Below are positions 1 to 6,095 of a stretch of 6,272 bases of DNA, in pieces. How positions within the stretch are numbered: the stretch's first letter is position 1; every line of letters starts with the position of its first letter. The translations under genes and the position numbers were made by a program. Source of the DNA: GCA-2716065 sp036123135 (GTDB taxonomy: Bacteria > Bacteroidota > Bacteroidia > Flavobacteriales_D > Parvicellaceae). The stretch covers positions 1-6,272 of the forward strand of contig JAZADZ010000104.1 in the NCBI GenBank assembly GCA_036123135.1. The letters run 5' to 3'. The notes under the pieces are model-generated. The model made no database searches and was not told where the DNA came from. It was given only the letters and a program-made list of their open reading frames with translations.

Positions 1-264
1 ATTCCTAATATTTTTACTCCAAATGGTGATGGCGAAAATGATTATTTCTTTGTCAAAGGTGAAAATATACAGTCATTTTTAATTCAAATTTTTGATTTAA
101 AGGGTAAAGTTGTTTTTGAAGCAGATTATCTAGGAGCAAAATGGGATGGAAATGATGCCGTTGGAAATCCTCTAACTGTTGGCCAGTATTTATATTTCAT
201 CAAAGCATTTGGAAAAGATGAAACTGATTTATCAACAACAGGATCTGTACTTCTAAGAAGGTAA
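1..264 (+). CDS. C-terminal end of a T9SS-secreted surface protein (CHU_C / gliding motility-associated C-terminal domain), 5' truncated
   Basis: Frame 1 is open from the first base to a TAA at 262-264 and gives 87 residues; the start and the functional part of the protein lie outside the window. The sequence begins IPNIFTPNGDGENDYFF, the FTPNGDG(x)ND signature that opens the gliding-motility-associated C-terminal domain (TIGR04131/CHU_C). It continues with the usual beta-rich pattern: an IFDLKGKVVFE strand pair, the KWDGND turn, GQYLYFIKA, and a final strand ending VLLRR. In this family the domain is the sorting signal read by the type IX secretion system at the outer membrane, so the parent protein is probably exported to the surface or medium. 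Its function cannot be told from the tail. It converges on the MBOAT gene, with 23 bases between the stop codons. Confidence 0.93.
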   Translation: MPNIFTPNGDGENDYFFVKGENIQSFLIQIFDLKGKVVFEADYLGAKWDGNDAVGNPLTVGQYLYFIKAFGKDETDLSTTGSVLLRR

Positions 265-287
265 CTTTATATTTTTAAAAAAGAGTA

Positions 288-2039
288 CTAAAATTGAAAG
301 TAGATAAAGGGTTGTAAGTCTGCAGATAAGATTTGGTACAATAAAACAACTGCAACAACACAGAATGAAAGTTGAAATACTAACGGCGCAGAAGCAAATT
401 TATTTTTGTACCACATCTTCCATTTTGAAGGCAATAGATGAATAATAAATCCTACTATCATTACCGAGAGTACCTCCCAGTATCCCACAATTATTTCAGG
501 CAAAATTGTTAAGTTTAAGTCTGTTAGTAATTTGTAAAGCATGCTATTTGCCGTGATAAGTTCTTGTTGAATGTCATGCGACGTATTCAAAGCATCGAAA
601 GAGCTAGCAGAGCCACTTCTAAACCAAATTCTAGTGAAAGAAATAAAATTAAAAGTGATAAATACCGCCCATGCTCTATTCCACCATTTTGACTTATTTT
701 CCCATGGACTAACTTTTCTCCACAACTTATACACAACAATTCCTAATCCATTTAATCCTCCCCAAAACACGAAATTCCAACTTGCTCCATGCCATAATCC
801 ACCTAGAAGCATGGTAATCATAATATTGATATTGGTAATATACCAGCTTCTTAGTTTTGGAAAAATTAATCCAATTGTAACAGCAATAATCAATCCAGCT
901 AAAAAATAAATGAGTACAGCAATTGAGCCACTGATGAAAAACAGAAATAAAGCAACAAAGCCTAAAGACACAAATGTGAAAACAGATCCCCCTCTGTTGC
1001 CGCCCATTGGAATGTAAAGGTAATCTTTTAGCCATGAGGAAAGGGAGATGTGCCATCTTTTCCAAAAGTTTCCACAACTATCTGCTTTGTAAGGAGAATC
1101 AAAATTTTTGGGAAGCTCAAAGCCTAAAAGCAAAGCTATCCCAATTGCAATATCCGTATATCCAGAGAAATCGGCATATACTTGAAGGGAGTAACCATAA
1201 AGAGCTATGAGATTTTCAAAGCCACTAAAAAGTTCCGGATTTTCAAAAACCCGGTCTACTAAATTTAAGGCAATGTAGTCGGCTAGAATGACTTTTTTCA
1301 ACAATCCGTTCATAATCCAAAAAAGAGCAATCCCAAATTGAGTCTTTGTTAATCTATACGTTTTGTACAATTGAGGTATAAAATTGGAGGCTCTTACAAT
1401 TGGACCTGCAACAAGCTGAGGAAAAAACGAAACATAAAATCCAAAGTCAACAATGCTTTTTACGGGTTGAACTGCCCCTCTGTAAATGTCTATTGAGTAG
1501 GACATTGTTTGGAAAGTGAAAAAGGAAATACCAACAGGAAGTAAAATTTGATCAACCCGGAATGTAGTACTAAAAAAATGATTACTCAATGAGGCAAAGT
1601 GATTGATTGGATGCCATTCACTTCCAACAAGCTGATTAAAGGAGTCGGCAAAGAAGTAGGCGTACTTAAAGTAAAATAAAACAAAAAGATTAATGAAAAT
1701 GCTAAGAGACAGCCACCATTTTTTTGCGTTTATAGATTTCCCATTGTGTATTAGAAAGCCTATCAAATAGTCAGCTACTGTAGAAAAGAGCAAAATGAGA
1801 AAGAAAAACCCACTTGTTTTGTAGTAAAAAAATAGACTAACTAAAAAAAGAAAACCGTTTCTGACTTTATTTTTCTTGTAAATTATGGAGTATATTATAA
1901 GAACAATTCCAAAGAAAATCCAAAAATAAAGTTGGGTAAACAATAACGGAGTTTCGTTATTGTACATGAGCATTTTAGTTATGCCTGCTTTAGAAAAAAA
2001 GGCATATAAAAAATCAGTTATTTTGCTCAAGATAGTCAT
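288..2039 (-). CDS. MBOAT-family O-acyltransferase (AlgI/DltB type), last gene of the cassette
   Basis: The product is a 583-residue polytopic inner-membrane protein with hydrophobic segments from about residue 33 to 577. Family motifs are clear: FFPQLVAGPIVR (205-216), ADFSGYTDIAIG (289-300), LPKNFDSPYKA (309-319), FWKRWHISLSSWLKDYLYIPMGGNR (start 325) with conserved H330, and GGLWHGASWNFVFWG with the putative catalytic H417. The C-terminus is the family-typical PFIYFQF. Members such as AlgI, PatA and DltB take acyl groups from a cytoplasmic donor and hand them to an extracytoplasmic acceptor or partner. About 46 extra residues (351-397, two hydrophobic stretches) separate the two His motifs; see findings. 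The ATG at 2039 lies inside the preceding SGNH gene (26-base overlap), implying coupled translation. Internal ATGs at codons 23 and 25 are possible starts. The family is certain. The acceptor, envelope polysaccharide or peptidoglycan, is inferred only from its two SGNH neighbours. Confidence 0.95.
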   Translation of the reverse strand: MTILSKITDFLYAFFSKAGITKMLMYNNETPLLFTQLYFWIFFGIVLIIYSIIYKKNKVRNGFLFLVSLFFYYKTSGFFFLILLFSTVADYLIGFLIHNGKSINAKKWWLSLSIFINLFVLFYFKYAYFFADSFNQLVGSEWHPINHFASLSNHFFSTTFRVDQILLPVGISFFTFQTMSYSIDIYRGAVQPVKSIVDFGFYVSFFPQLVAGPIVRASNFIPQLYKTYRLTKTQFGIALFWIMNGLLKKVILADYIALNLVDRVFENPELFSGFENLIALYGYSLQVYADFSGYTDIAIGIALLLGFELPKNFDSPYKADSCGNFWKRWHISLSSWLKDYLYIPMGGNRGGSVFTFVSLGFVALFLFFISGSIAVLIYFLAGLIIAVTIGLIFPKLRSWYITNINIMITMLLGGLWHGASWNFVFWGGLNGLGIVVYKLWRKVSPWENKSKWWNRAWAVFITFNFISFTRIWFRSGSASSFDALNTSHDIQQELITANSMLYKLLTDLNLTILPEIIVGYWEVLSVMIVGFIIHLLPSKWKMWYKNKFASAPLVFQLSFCVVAVVLLYQILSADLQPFIYFQF

Positions 2040-3243
2040 TGTAAGATTTTATTAAAGCCTCAAATAAAAGGTCTCCAACGGTTTCATACCCCGCTTTGGT
2101 AAAATGAATTTTATCTCTTTTTGCTAGCCCAGCTTTTTCCCATTGCTTAATTGAACCAAGCCCTCCCATTAATCCATACATATCCCAAACTCCACCTCCA
2201 TATTTTAGCGCAAGTTTTTGCATAACTGATCGGACTTGCTCAGCTTTTTTATTTGGATATTTCCTTTTGTAATAACTGTCATTGTTTGTTGTAAATAAAA
2301 GTGCTGCTTTTGGAGAAACGGATTGAAAGTAACTGATTAATGTATCGTAATTTTTTTCGTATTTAGTTGAAGTAAATTGAGTATCGTAAGCATCATTTAT
2401 TCCAATAGAGAAAATAATCAAGTCAGGACCAATTAAGGAAAGTTGTTCCTCAAAAAATTCACACCTTAAATAGCTTGGAACACTTGCTCCATTAACTCCA
2501 ATAGAGTGGTAGCATATTCCTGGGTCAGTATTTTCTAGTAACAAACCATAGAGTGCAAATTCCTTTTCTATCGTATCCATTTTAGTTATGTTAAACTCTA
2601 AACTATTTTGATAAGAGGACAGGTGGAATTCGGTAAAGCCGGCGGAATCGTCATAAGTTCTGATGGCCATAGAATCCGAAACGAGCTCAATACAATAAGA
2701 TTCTTTTTTTTGATTGTGTAAAATTTTAATTGTATTGAAATCGTAATCTGGATAATTATCACCCCTAAAAGTTAGTTTGAAAGAACTGATTGAGTCGGTA
2801 GTTTTCGCGGTTATCCCAGTTACTCCGAATTCTGAGTTATGACTAAGAACTGAATTTCTATATCCCTTCCACTCTCCTGTATATTCAATTTTGTAGTAGT
2901 AGGGATTGTTGGTTTTAGCTAGTCTGTAAGGGAATAGTAATCCTCTTCCTCCGTTGTTGTTGGGTATAAAATCATACAATCGCTGTCGAACTCTATCCGA
3001 CCACATGTCTGCTTGAATATGTGAGCCACCTATATGAACGATATTTAATTTTCTATCTCCAAAAAAAAGCAGTGAATCTAATTTTGAATAAAATGATTGA
3101 AAGTTTGAGCTATCATTGAAAAAAGTAATTTGGTTTTGATCGTAATCTATAAAGTCATAATCCGGAACATCATGAGGGTAATGTTGACCAAAAAGACTCA
3201 ATGGCAAGATTAAAAATGATATATGTTGAAGTAGTTTAATCAC
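2014..3243 (-). CDS. Secreted SGNH/GDSL hydrolase or O-acetyltransferase (Ape1-like layout)
   Basis: The product has 409 residues. An N-terminal signal peptide (about 1-20, hydrophobic core ISFLILPLSLFGQ) predicts export to the periplasm. All SGNH blocks are present: block I IGGSHIQAD with nucleophile S74 (Gly replaces the usual Asp before Ser), block II GVNGAS with G252, block III GINDAYD with N283, and block V DKIHFT with D377 and H380. The conserved VWDMYGLMGGLGSIKQW (352-368) precedes block V. Between blocks I and II lies a beta-rich stretch of about 125 residues (118-245). Peptidoglycan O-acetylesterases of the Ape1 type also carry a carbohydrate-binding module there. The start is GTG at 3243: an in-frame TAA sits two codons upstream, and later starts would destroy the signal peptide. 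The gene overlaps the upstream SGNH gene by 8 bases and the MBOAT gene by 26. Whether it is an esterase or a transferase cannot be decided from sequence. Confidence 0.9.
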   Translation of the reverse strand: MIKLLQHISFLILPLSLFGQHYPHDVPDYDFIDYDQNQITFFNDSSNFQSFYSKLDSLLFFGDRKLNIVHIGGSHIQADMWSDRVRQRLYDFIPNNNGGRGLLFPYRLAKTNNPYYYKIEYTGEWKGYRNSVLSHNSEFGVTGITAKTTDSISSFKLTFRGDNYPDYDFNTIKILHNQKKESYCIELVSDSMAIRTYDDSAGFTEFHLSSYQNSLEFNITKMDTIEKEFALYGLLLENTDPGICYHSIGVNGASVPSYLRCEFFEEQLSLIGPDLIIFSIGINDAYDTQFTSTKYEKNYDTLISYFQSVSPKAALLFTTNNDSYYKRKYPNKKAEQVRSVMQKLALKYGGGVWDMYGLMGGLGSIKQWEKAGLAKRDKIHFTKAGYETVGDLLFEALIKSYNDYLEQNN

Positions 3244-4624
3244 TTTTTACATCTAAAACGTAGGAGTCATAATCCTCTTTTAAAGAGTCGAAAAAAAGTG
3301 ACGCAATTTTTTTTGCTCCTTTGGAGGTAAAATGAATGTAGTCTTTTGAAGCCAGGGGAGGATTTTCCAATGCCCACTTTGGCATTGTTCCAGGTCCACC
3401 CATTGCCTCATACATGTCCCAAAAAACAGCGCCTTGATTAAAAGTATTTTCTTTCAATGCATCTCTTACATCGCTAAGTAGTGGATATGTAATAAATTCG
3501 GTTCCCTCTTTCTTGGACATATCTGCAGGACCAATGACGATAATTGCAGTTTCTGGACAAATTGATTTTAATAATCTAATCTGTGCACCAAACCATCTTC
3601 CATATTTAAAAGCTCTTTCTCTAGATTTGATGTAGGGTATGGTATTTCCGCCAAATTCAAGAATTAATAGTGAAGGAGAGAGAAGATTGATCATTTCTTT
3701 CAAGCAAGTTCGATCTTGTTTTGAAAACTCGGTACCAGAAGCTCCCCTCAATGGAATATTATCCATTATCACCCCATTTTTACTTTCAATAGATAAACCA
3801 TAAAAATCAGGACTTTCTAAACCTGAAAAATTGATGTAAATTTCTTTAGGAGTTTGACTAAAATTGACCTTTTTCATTCGAACAGAATGGCTATTTTCTA
3901 GCGAATCTTTTAAAATGCTTACACTATCAGCATAAATTTCAACAAATGATTTGCTGGAGGAGTTTCCATAAAAAATCGAAAGTTCACTGTAATTTTTTGT
4001 TTTGCTGTATGACGCAGTAGGTTTCTTAATTGACACCCAAGAACGATAAACAATAGTGTCTGGTTTCTTTTCAATTGGTGAGTATTTTGATACTGCCAAA
4101 AGAGCTCCGTATTTTGTATGTTTTATTGTGGTATCTTTTTTTCTTCCAAATCCAGCATATCTTTTCCAGTTTTTTGAATGCGATTGCTTTACACTCATCT
4201 TTCGAGTCACTTGTTCAATAGAAAATAAACCGGCTCCATTACCGCCAAAAAGTTTTTGTAATTCGTTCCTCACATAGCTAGTGATTCTATCTGCCTCTAT
4301 TTGAGAGTCTCCGAAGTGCATTATTCTAACTTTTTTTGATCGGGCATTTTCTAATTTCTTGAAAAAAGGATAAAGAATGGTTTTGTCGTTGTTGGGATAT
4401 TGAAGTTTTTTCCAAGATTTTTCTATTGAATCTCTTAGCTGCTCTTTGATTTGCCTGTCCACTTTTATACTATCTTCCTTGAGCTGTTTTAACAGTAACT
4501 GTAATGCTTTATCTTTTGTATCATTGTTAGTGGAATCCTCATTTAAATTGTAGAATTCTTCAATTGATGGAAAATCAATTTCTATTCCAGCAAGTTGAAT
4601 TCCATTTTTAGGAAAAATTGACAT
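3236..4624 (-). CDS. SGNH/GDSL-family protein, probably membrane anchored; true start likely upstream of the first ATG
   Basis: From the ATG at 4624 the product has 462 residues. SGNH motifs are complete: block I MHFGDSQIEAD with S107, block II PLRGAS with G294, block III EFGGNT with N327, and block V DYIHFT with D428 and H431, preceded by VFWDMYEAMGGPGTMPKW. It is a paralogue of the next gene; both carry WDMY..MGG.G....W and IHFT..G, and both have a long insertion between blocks I and II (about 150-285 here). Residues 36-75 are charged and helical, likely a linker or short coiled coil. As annotated the protein has no signal peptide, but the frame stays open upstream and encodes a membrane segment directly before MSIFPKNG. 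The complete protein is therefore probably about 482 residues and anchored in the inner membrane with the SGNH domain in the periplasm. Likely role: acyl transfer or de-acetylation of an envelope glycan with the MBOAT protein (inference). Confidence 0.9.
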   Translation of the reverse strand: MSIFPKNGIQLAGIEIDFPSIEEFYNLNEDSTNNDTKDKALQLLLKQLKEDSIKVDRQIKEQLRDSIEKSWKKLQYPNNDKTILYPFFKKLENARSKKVRIMHFGDSQIEADRITSYVRNELQKLFGGNGAGLFSIEQVTRKMSVKQSHSKNWKRYAGFGRKKDTTIKHTKYGALLAVSKYSPIEKKPDTIVYRSWVSIKKPTASYSKTKNYSELSIFYGNSSSKSFVEIYADSVSILKDSLENSHSVRMKKVNFSQTPKEIYINFSGLESPDFYGLSIESKNGVIMDNIPLRGASGTEFSKQDRTCLKEMINLLSPSLLILEFGGNTIPYIKSRERAFKYGRWFGAQIRLLKSICPETAIIVIGPADMSKKEGTEFITYPLLSDVRDALKENTFNQGAVFWDMYEAMGGPGTMPKWALENPPLASKDYIHFTSKGAKKIASLFFDSLKEDYDSYVLDVKSD

Positions 4625-4684
4625 AGTAACATGAATTACTATAAATAAGAGCAGTAAAAATAGTAGAGTATAGCTTGGTTTTAT
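4625..4684 (-). other. In-frame N-terminal membrane anchor of the SGNH gene, lacking an ATG/GTG/TTG start
   Basis: Reading the SGNH frame upstream of its first ATG gives KPSYT then LLFLLLLFIVIHVT running straight into MSIFPKNG. This is a positively charged residue followed by one hydrophobic helix, the type II anchor expected for a periplasmic SGNH partner. The frame is open to a TAA at 4717-4715, but it contains no ATG, GTG or TTG before the ATG at 4624. Candidates are ATA at 4684-4682, which overlaps the LysM gene's TAA as ATAA (the geometry of a common ATGA overlap), or ATT at 4705 and 4702. The ATA is preceded by an A-rich CTGAAAAAGAA, suitable for Bacteroidota initiation. That this stretch is translated is an inference. 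Confidence 0.6.
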
Positions 4685-5958
4685 TTCTTTTTCAGTTTCA
4701 ATAATTGACCTGTTTTAATACTTGTATCGGGGTTTAATTTTTTTAGAGAATCAACAGTAATACCTGGAAATTTTTTTGCAATTGACACCATAGAATCTCC
4801 TTCTTTTATTCTGTAAACAAAGTATTTTGTTGTATCAGAGACAGAAGTATATATGACAAGTTCTTGACCAATATTTATTCTTGTTCCATTTAATTCATTC
4901 CAAGATTGAAGTTCACCCACTGTGACTTCATAAAGTTCAGCAATTTTACCAAGGTAATCCCCAGACTTAACTTTGTAAACTAGCATTTTTGTCAGTTCAA
5001 ATGCTTCGTTAAAAAAGGGATTTAATAGTACTGAGTCTTGAAAGAAATAAATTGTATCTAAATGTTTATGTAATTGGTTACACTCGCCAGAATCTAAAAT
5101 TATTGGATAATCCTTTGGAATCTTATTTTTTCTTATTTGAGGATTTAGTGTTTGAAATCTTTTTAGGTTAAAATCCATACAATGATCGATTGCTTCAAAA
5201 AGCAATGGTTCTTTAACTTCAAATGAAACCAATTGGTGTTGATTGTTGAATTCGTCCTTAGTGATTGGGATTTGGTTGTTCATTAAGCTTAGGGCACGAA
5301 AGGCATTTAACCAATCATGATAATCGCCTCCCATTTGGATTACTATACTATCAATGGAATTCTTATTGGATCTTAAAATAGCTTTGTTTACAAGCGTTGG
5401 ACTTGAAATATAGGCTAGAAAAGCTAGATCACCGTTCTGTTTGTAAATGGAAAGTAAGTGCTTCAAATGTTCAGCTGCTGCAACACAAGATAAAGAGTCA
5501 ATGCATCTTTCGTCAATGAACTTATTCAATAGTAAGCCGTATTTTTTAGCTACAGGATATTGAAGCCCCCAAATCCCAACTCCACCATTGTTGTTCTTGT
5601 AGATTGGATTACCACCACTCAATAAAATTGGAAGAACAGAAAATTTCTTTGGAATGTTATTTTCAGAAATTATTTGATTGACAAAACTAGTTTTGGAGTT
5701 TTTCCAATTGAAAAGGGCAATAGTTTTTTTTCGCTTTTTTTCTGAAAAATAAAGGTAATATTCCTCGGAGTCTTGAATTGAATCATCAAATGAATTGAAA
5801 TCAGAAAAATCAATGTTAAAATTAGATTCACTTTGATGTACAGGCGATTTTTCAAATGCTTCTAGTACGTTGTTGTTCAACCCTGCAAAAGAATGTTTTC
5901 CAATACAACAAATGGCTAACAATAAAGTTGCAGAAGTTATTTTTTCAAATAAGTACAT
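4681..5958 (-). CDS. Secreted MltD-like lytic transglycosylase homologue with two LysM domains; SLT active site appears lost
   Basis: The product has 425 residues. A signal peptide (1-25, hydrophobic core TLLLAICCIG, likely cut after HSFA) directs it to the periplasm. Residues 26-90 are acidic and low in complexity. Residues about 95-215 align without gaps to the SLT domain of MltD-type transglycosylases (IPKKFSVLP, GVGIWGLQYP, KKYGL, DER, FLAY), but the catalytic Glu position is L113, GLWQ has become GIWG, and AYNAG has become AYISS. Residues 246-290 look like the degenerate LysM-like segment seen in Bacteroidota MltD relatives (LNPQIRKNKIP). Two clear LysM domains follow, at 328-370 (YKVKSGDYLGKIAELYEV) and 382-423 (YRIKEGDSMVSIAKKFP). 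LysM domains bind GlcNAc-containing glycans such as peptidoglycan, so the protein probably docks on the wall without cutting it. It is the first gene of the operon, and its TAA overlaps the likely start of the next gene. Confidence 0.88.
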   Translation of the reverse strand: MYLFEKITSATLLLAICCIGKHSFAGLNNNVLEAFEKSPVHQSESNFNIDFSDFNSFDDSIQDSEEYYLYFSEKKRKKTIALFNWKNSKTSFVNQIISENNIPKKFSVLPILLSGGNPIYKNNNGGVGIWGLQYPVAKKYGLLLNKFIDERCIDSLSCVAAAEHLKHLLSIYKQNGDLAFLAYISSPTLVNKAILRSNKNSIDSIVIQMGGDYHDWLNAFRALSLMNNQIPITKDEFNNQHQLVSFEVKEPLLFEAIDHCMDFNLKRFQTLNPQIRKNKIPKDYPIILDSGECNQLHKHLDTIYFFQDSVLLNPFFNEAFELTKMLVYKVKSGDYLGKIAELYEVTVGELQSWNELNGTRINIGQELVIYTSVSDTTKYFVYRIKEGDSMVSIAKKFPGITVDSLKKLNPDTSIKTGQLLKLKKK

Positions 5959-5984
5959 TTCAGTTATAAAAATGACATTTATTT

Positions 5985-5997
5985 GAGCGCAGCGCTC
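5985..5997. repeat. GC-rich perfect palindrome GAGCGC-A-GCGCTC in the divergent intergenic region
   Basis: A 13-base perfect inverted repeat, with 10 of 13 bases G or C, lies in surroundings that are mostly A and T. It sits 27 bases upstream of the LysM-gene start and about 100 bases upstream of the plus-strand gene. It could be an operator for a dimeric regulator between the divergent genes, or, as RNA, a short 5-bp hairpin in the leader of the minus-strand operon. The sequence alone does not decide. Confidence 0.5.
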
Positions 5998-6058
5998 TAG
6001 GTATACGATTATCTTTTGAACAATTTTTAATGGAAAAGCAAAAGTTATTGCAAATAAG

Positions 6059-6066
6059 TACTTTTG
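6059..6066 (+). promoter_or_regulatory. Candidate Bacteroidota -7 element TACTTTTG for the rightmost gene
   Basis: TACTTTTG matches the TAnnTTTG consensus of Bacteroidota primary-sigma promoters and ends 29 bases before the ATG at 6096, leaving a leader of roughly 20-25 bases. No TTG -33 element is seen at the usual 17-23 base spacing, so this rests on one box only. Confidence 0.4.
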
Positions 6067-6095
6067 ACCACTTTTTTATTTAAGATGCTATACAA

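Noticed and set aside
264..301. Possible bidirectional terminator between the convergent stop codons
   Set aside because: Only a weak AT-rich inverted repeat is present (two 5-bp arms with mismatches and a long loop) that runs into the MBOAT coding end. It is not a convincing intrinsic hairpin, although termination must occur near here.
571..909. Open frame on the plus strand across the MBOAT gene
   Set aside because: It lies wholly antisense to a gene with clear family motifs, and its translation has no recognisable domain or leader; likewise 1007-1210 (+) and 4056-4277 (+).
727..1077. Minus-strand open frame inside the MBOAT gene
   Set aside because: It is in another frame of a confidently identified membrane protein; its Trp/Cys-rich translation is typical of out-of-frame reading. 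The same holds for 5670-5855 (-) inside the LysM gene.
5900..5914. Possible lipobox in the LysM protein leader (LLAIC-C)
   Set aside because: Ile directly precedes the cysteine, where Ala, Gly or Ser is expected. A standard signal peptidase I site after HSFA fits better.
6039..6047. TAACTTTTG on the minus strand as a -7 element for the LysM/SGNH/MBOAT operon
   Set aside because: It has three bases rather than two between TA and TTTG, and no clear -33 TTTG at proper spacing, so it does not meet the consensus well enough to annotate.
5959..6095. Small gene or RNA in the divergent intergenic region
   Set aside because: No open frame of useful length, tRNA-like fold or riboswitch-like structure is visible apart from the short palindrome and the -7 box.
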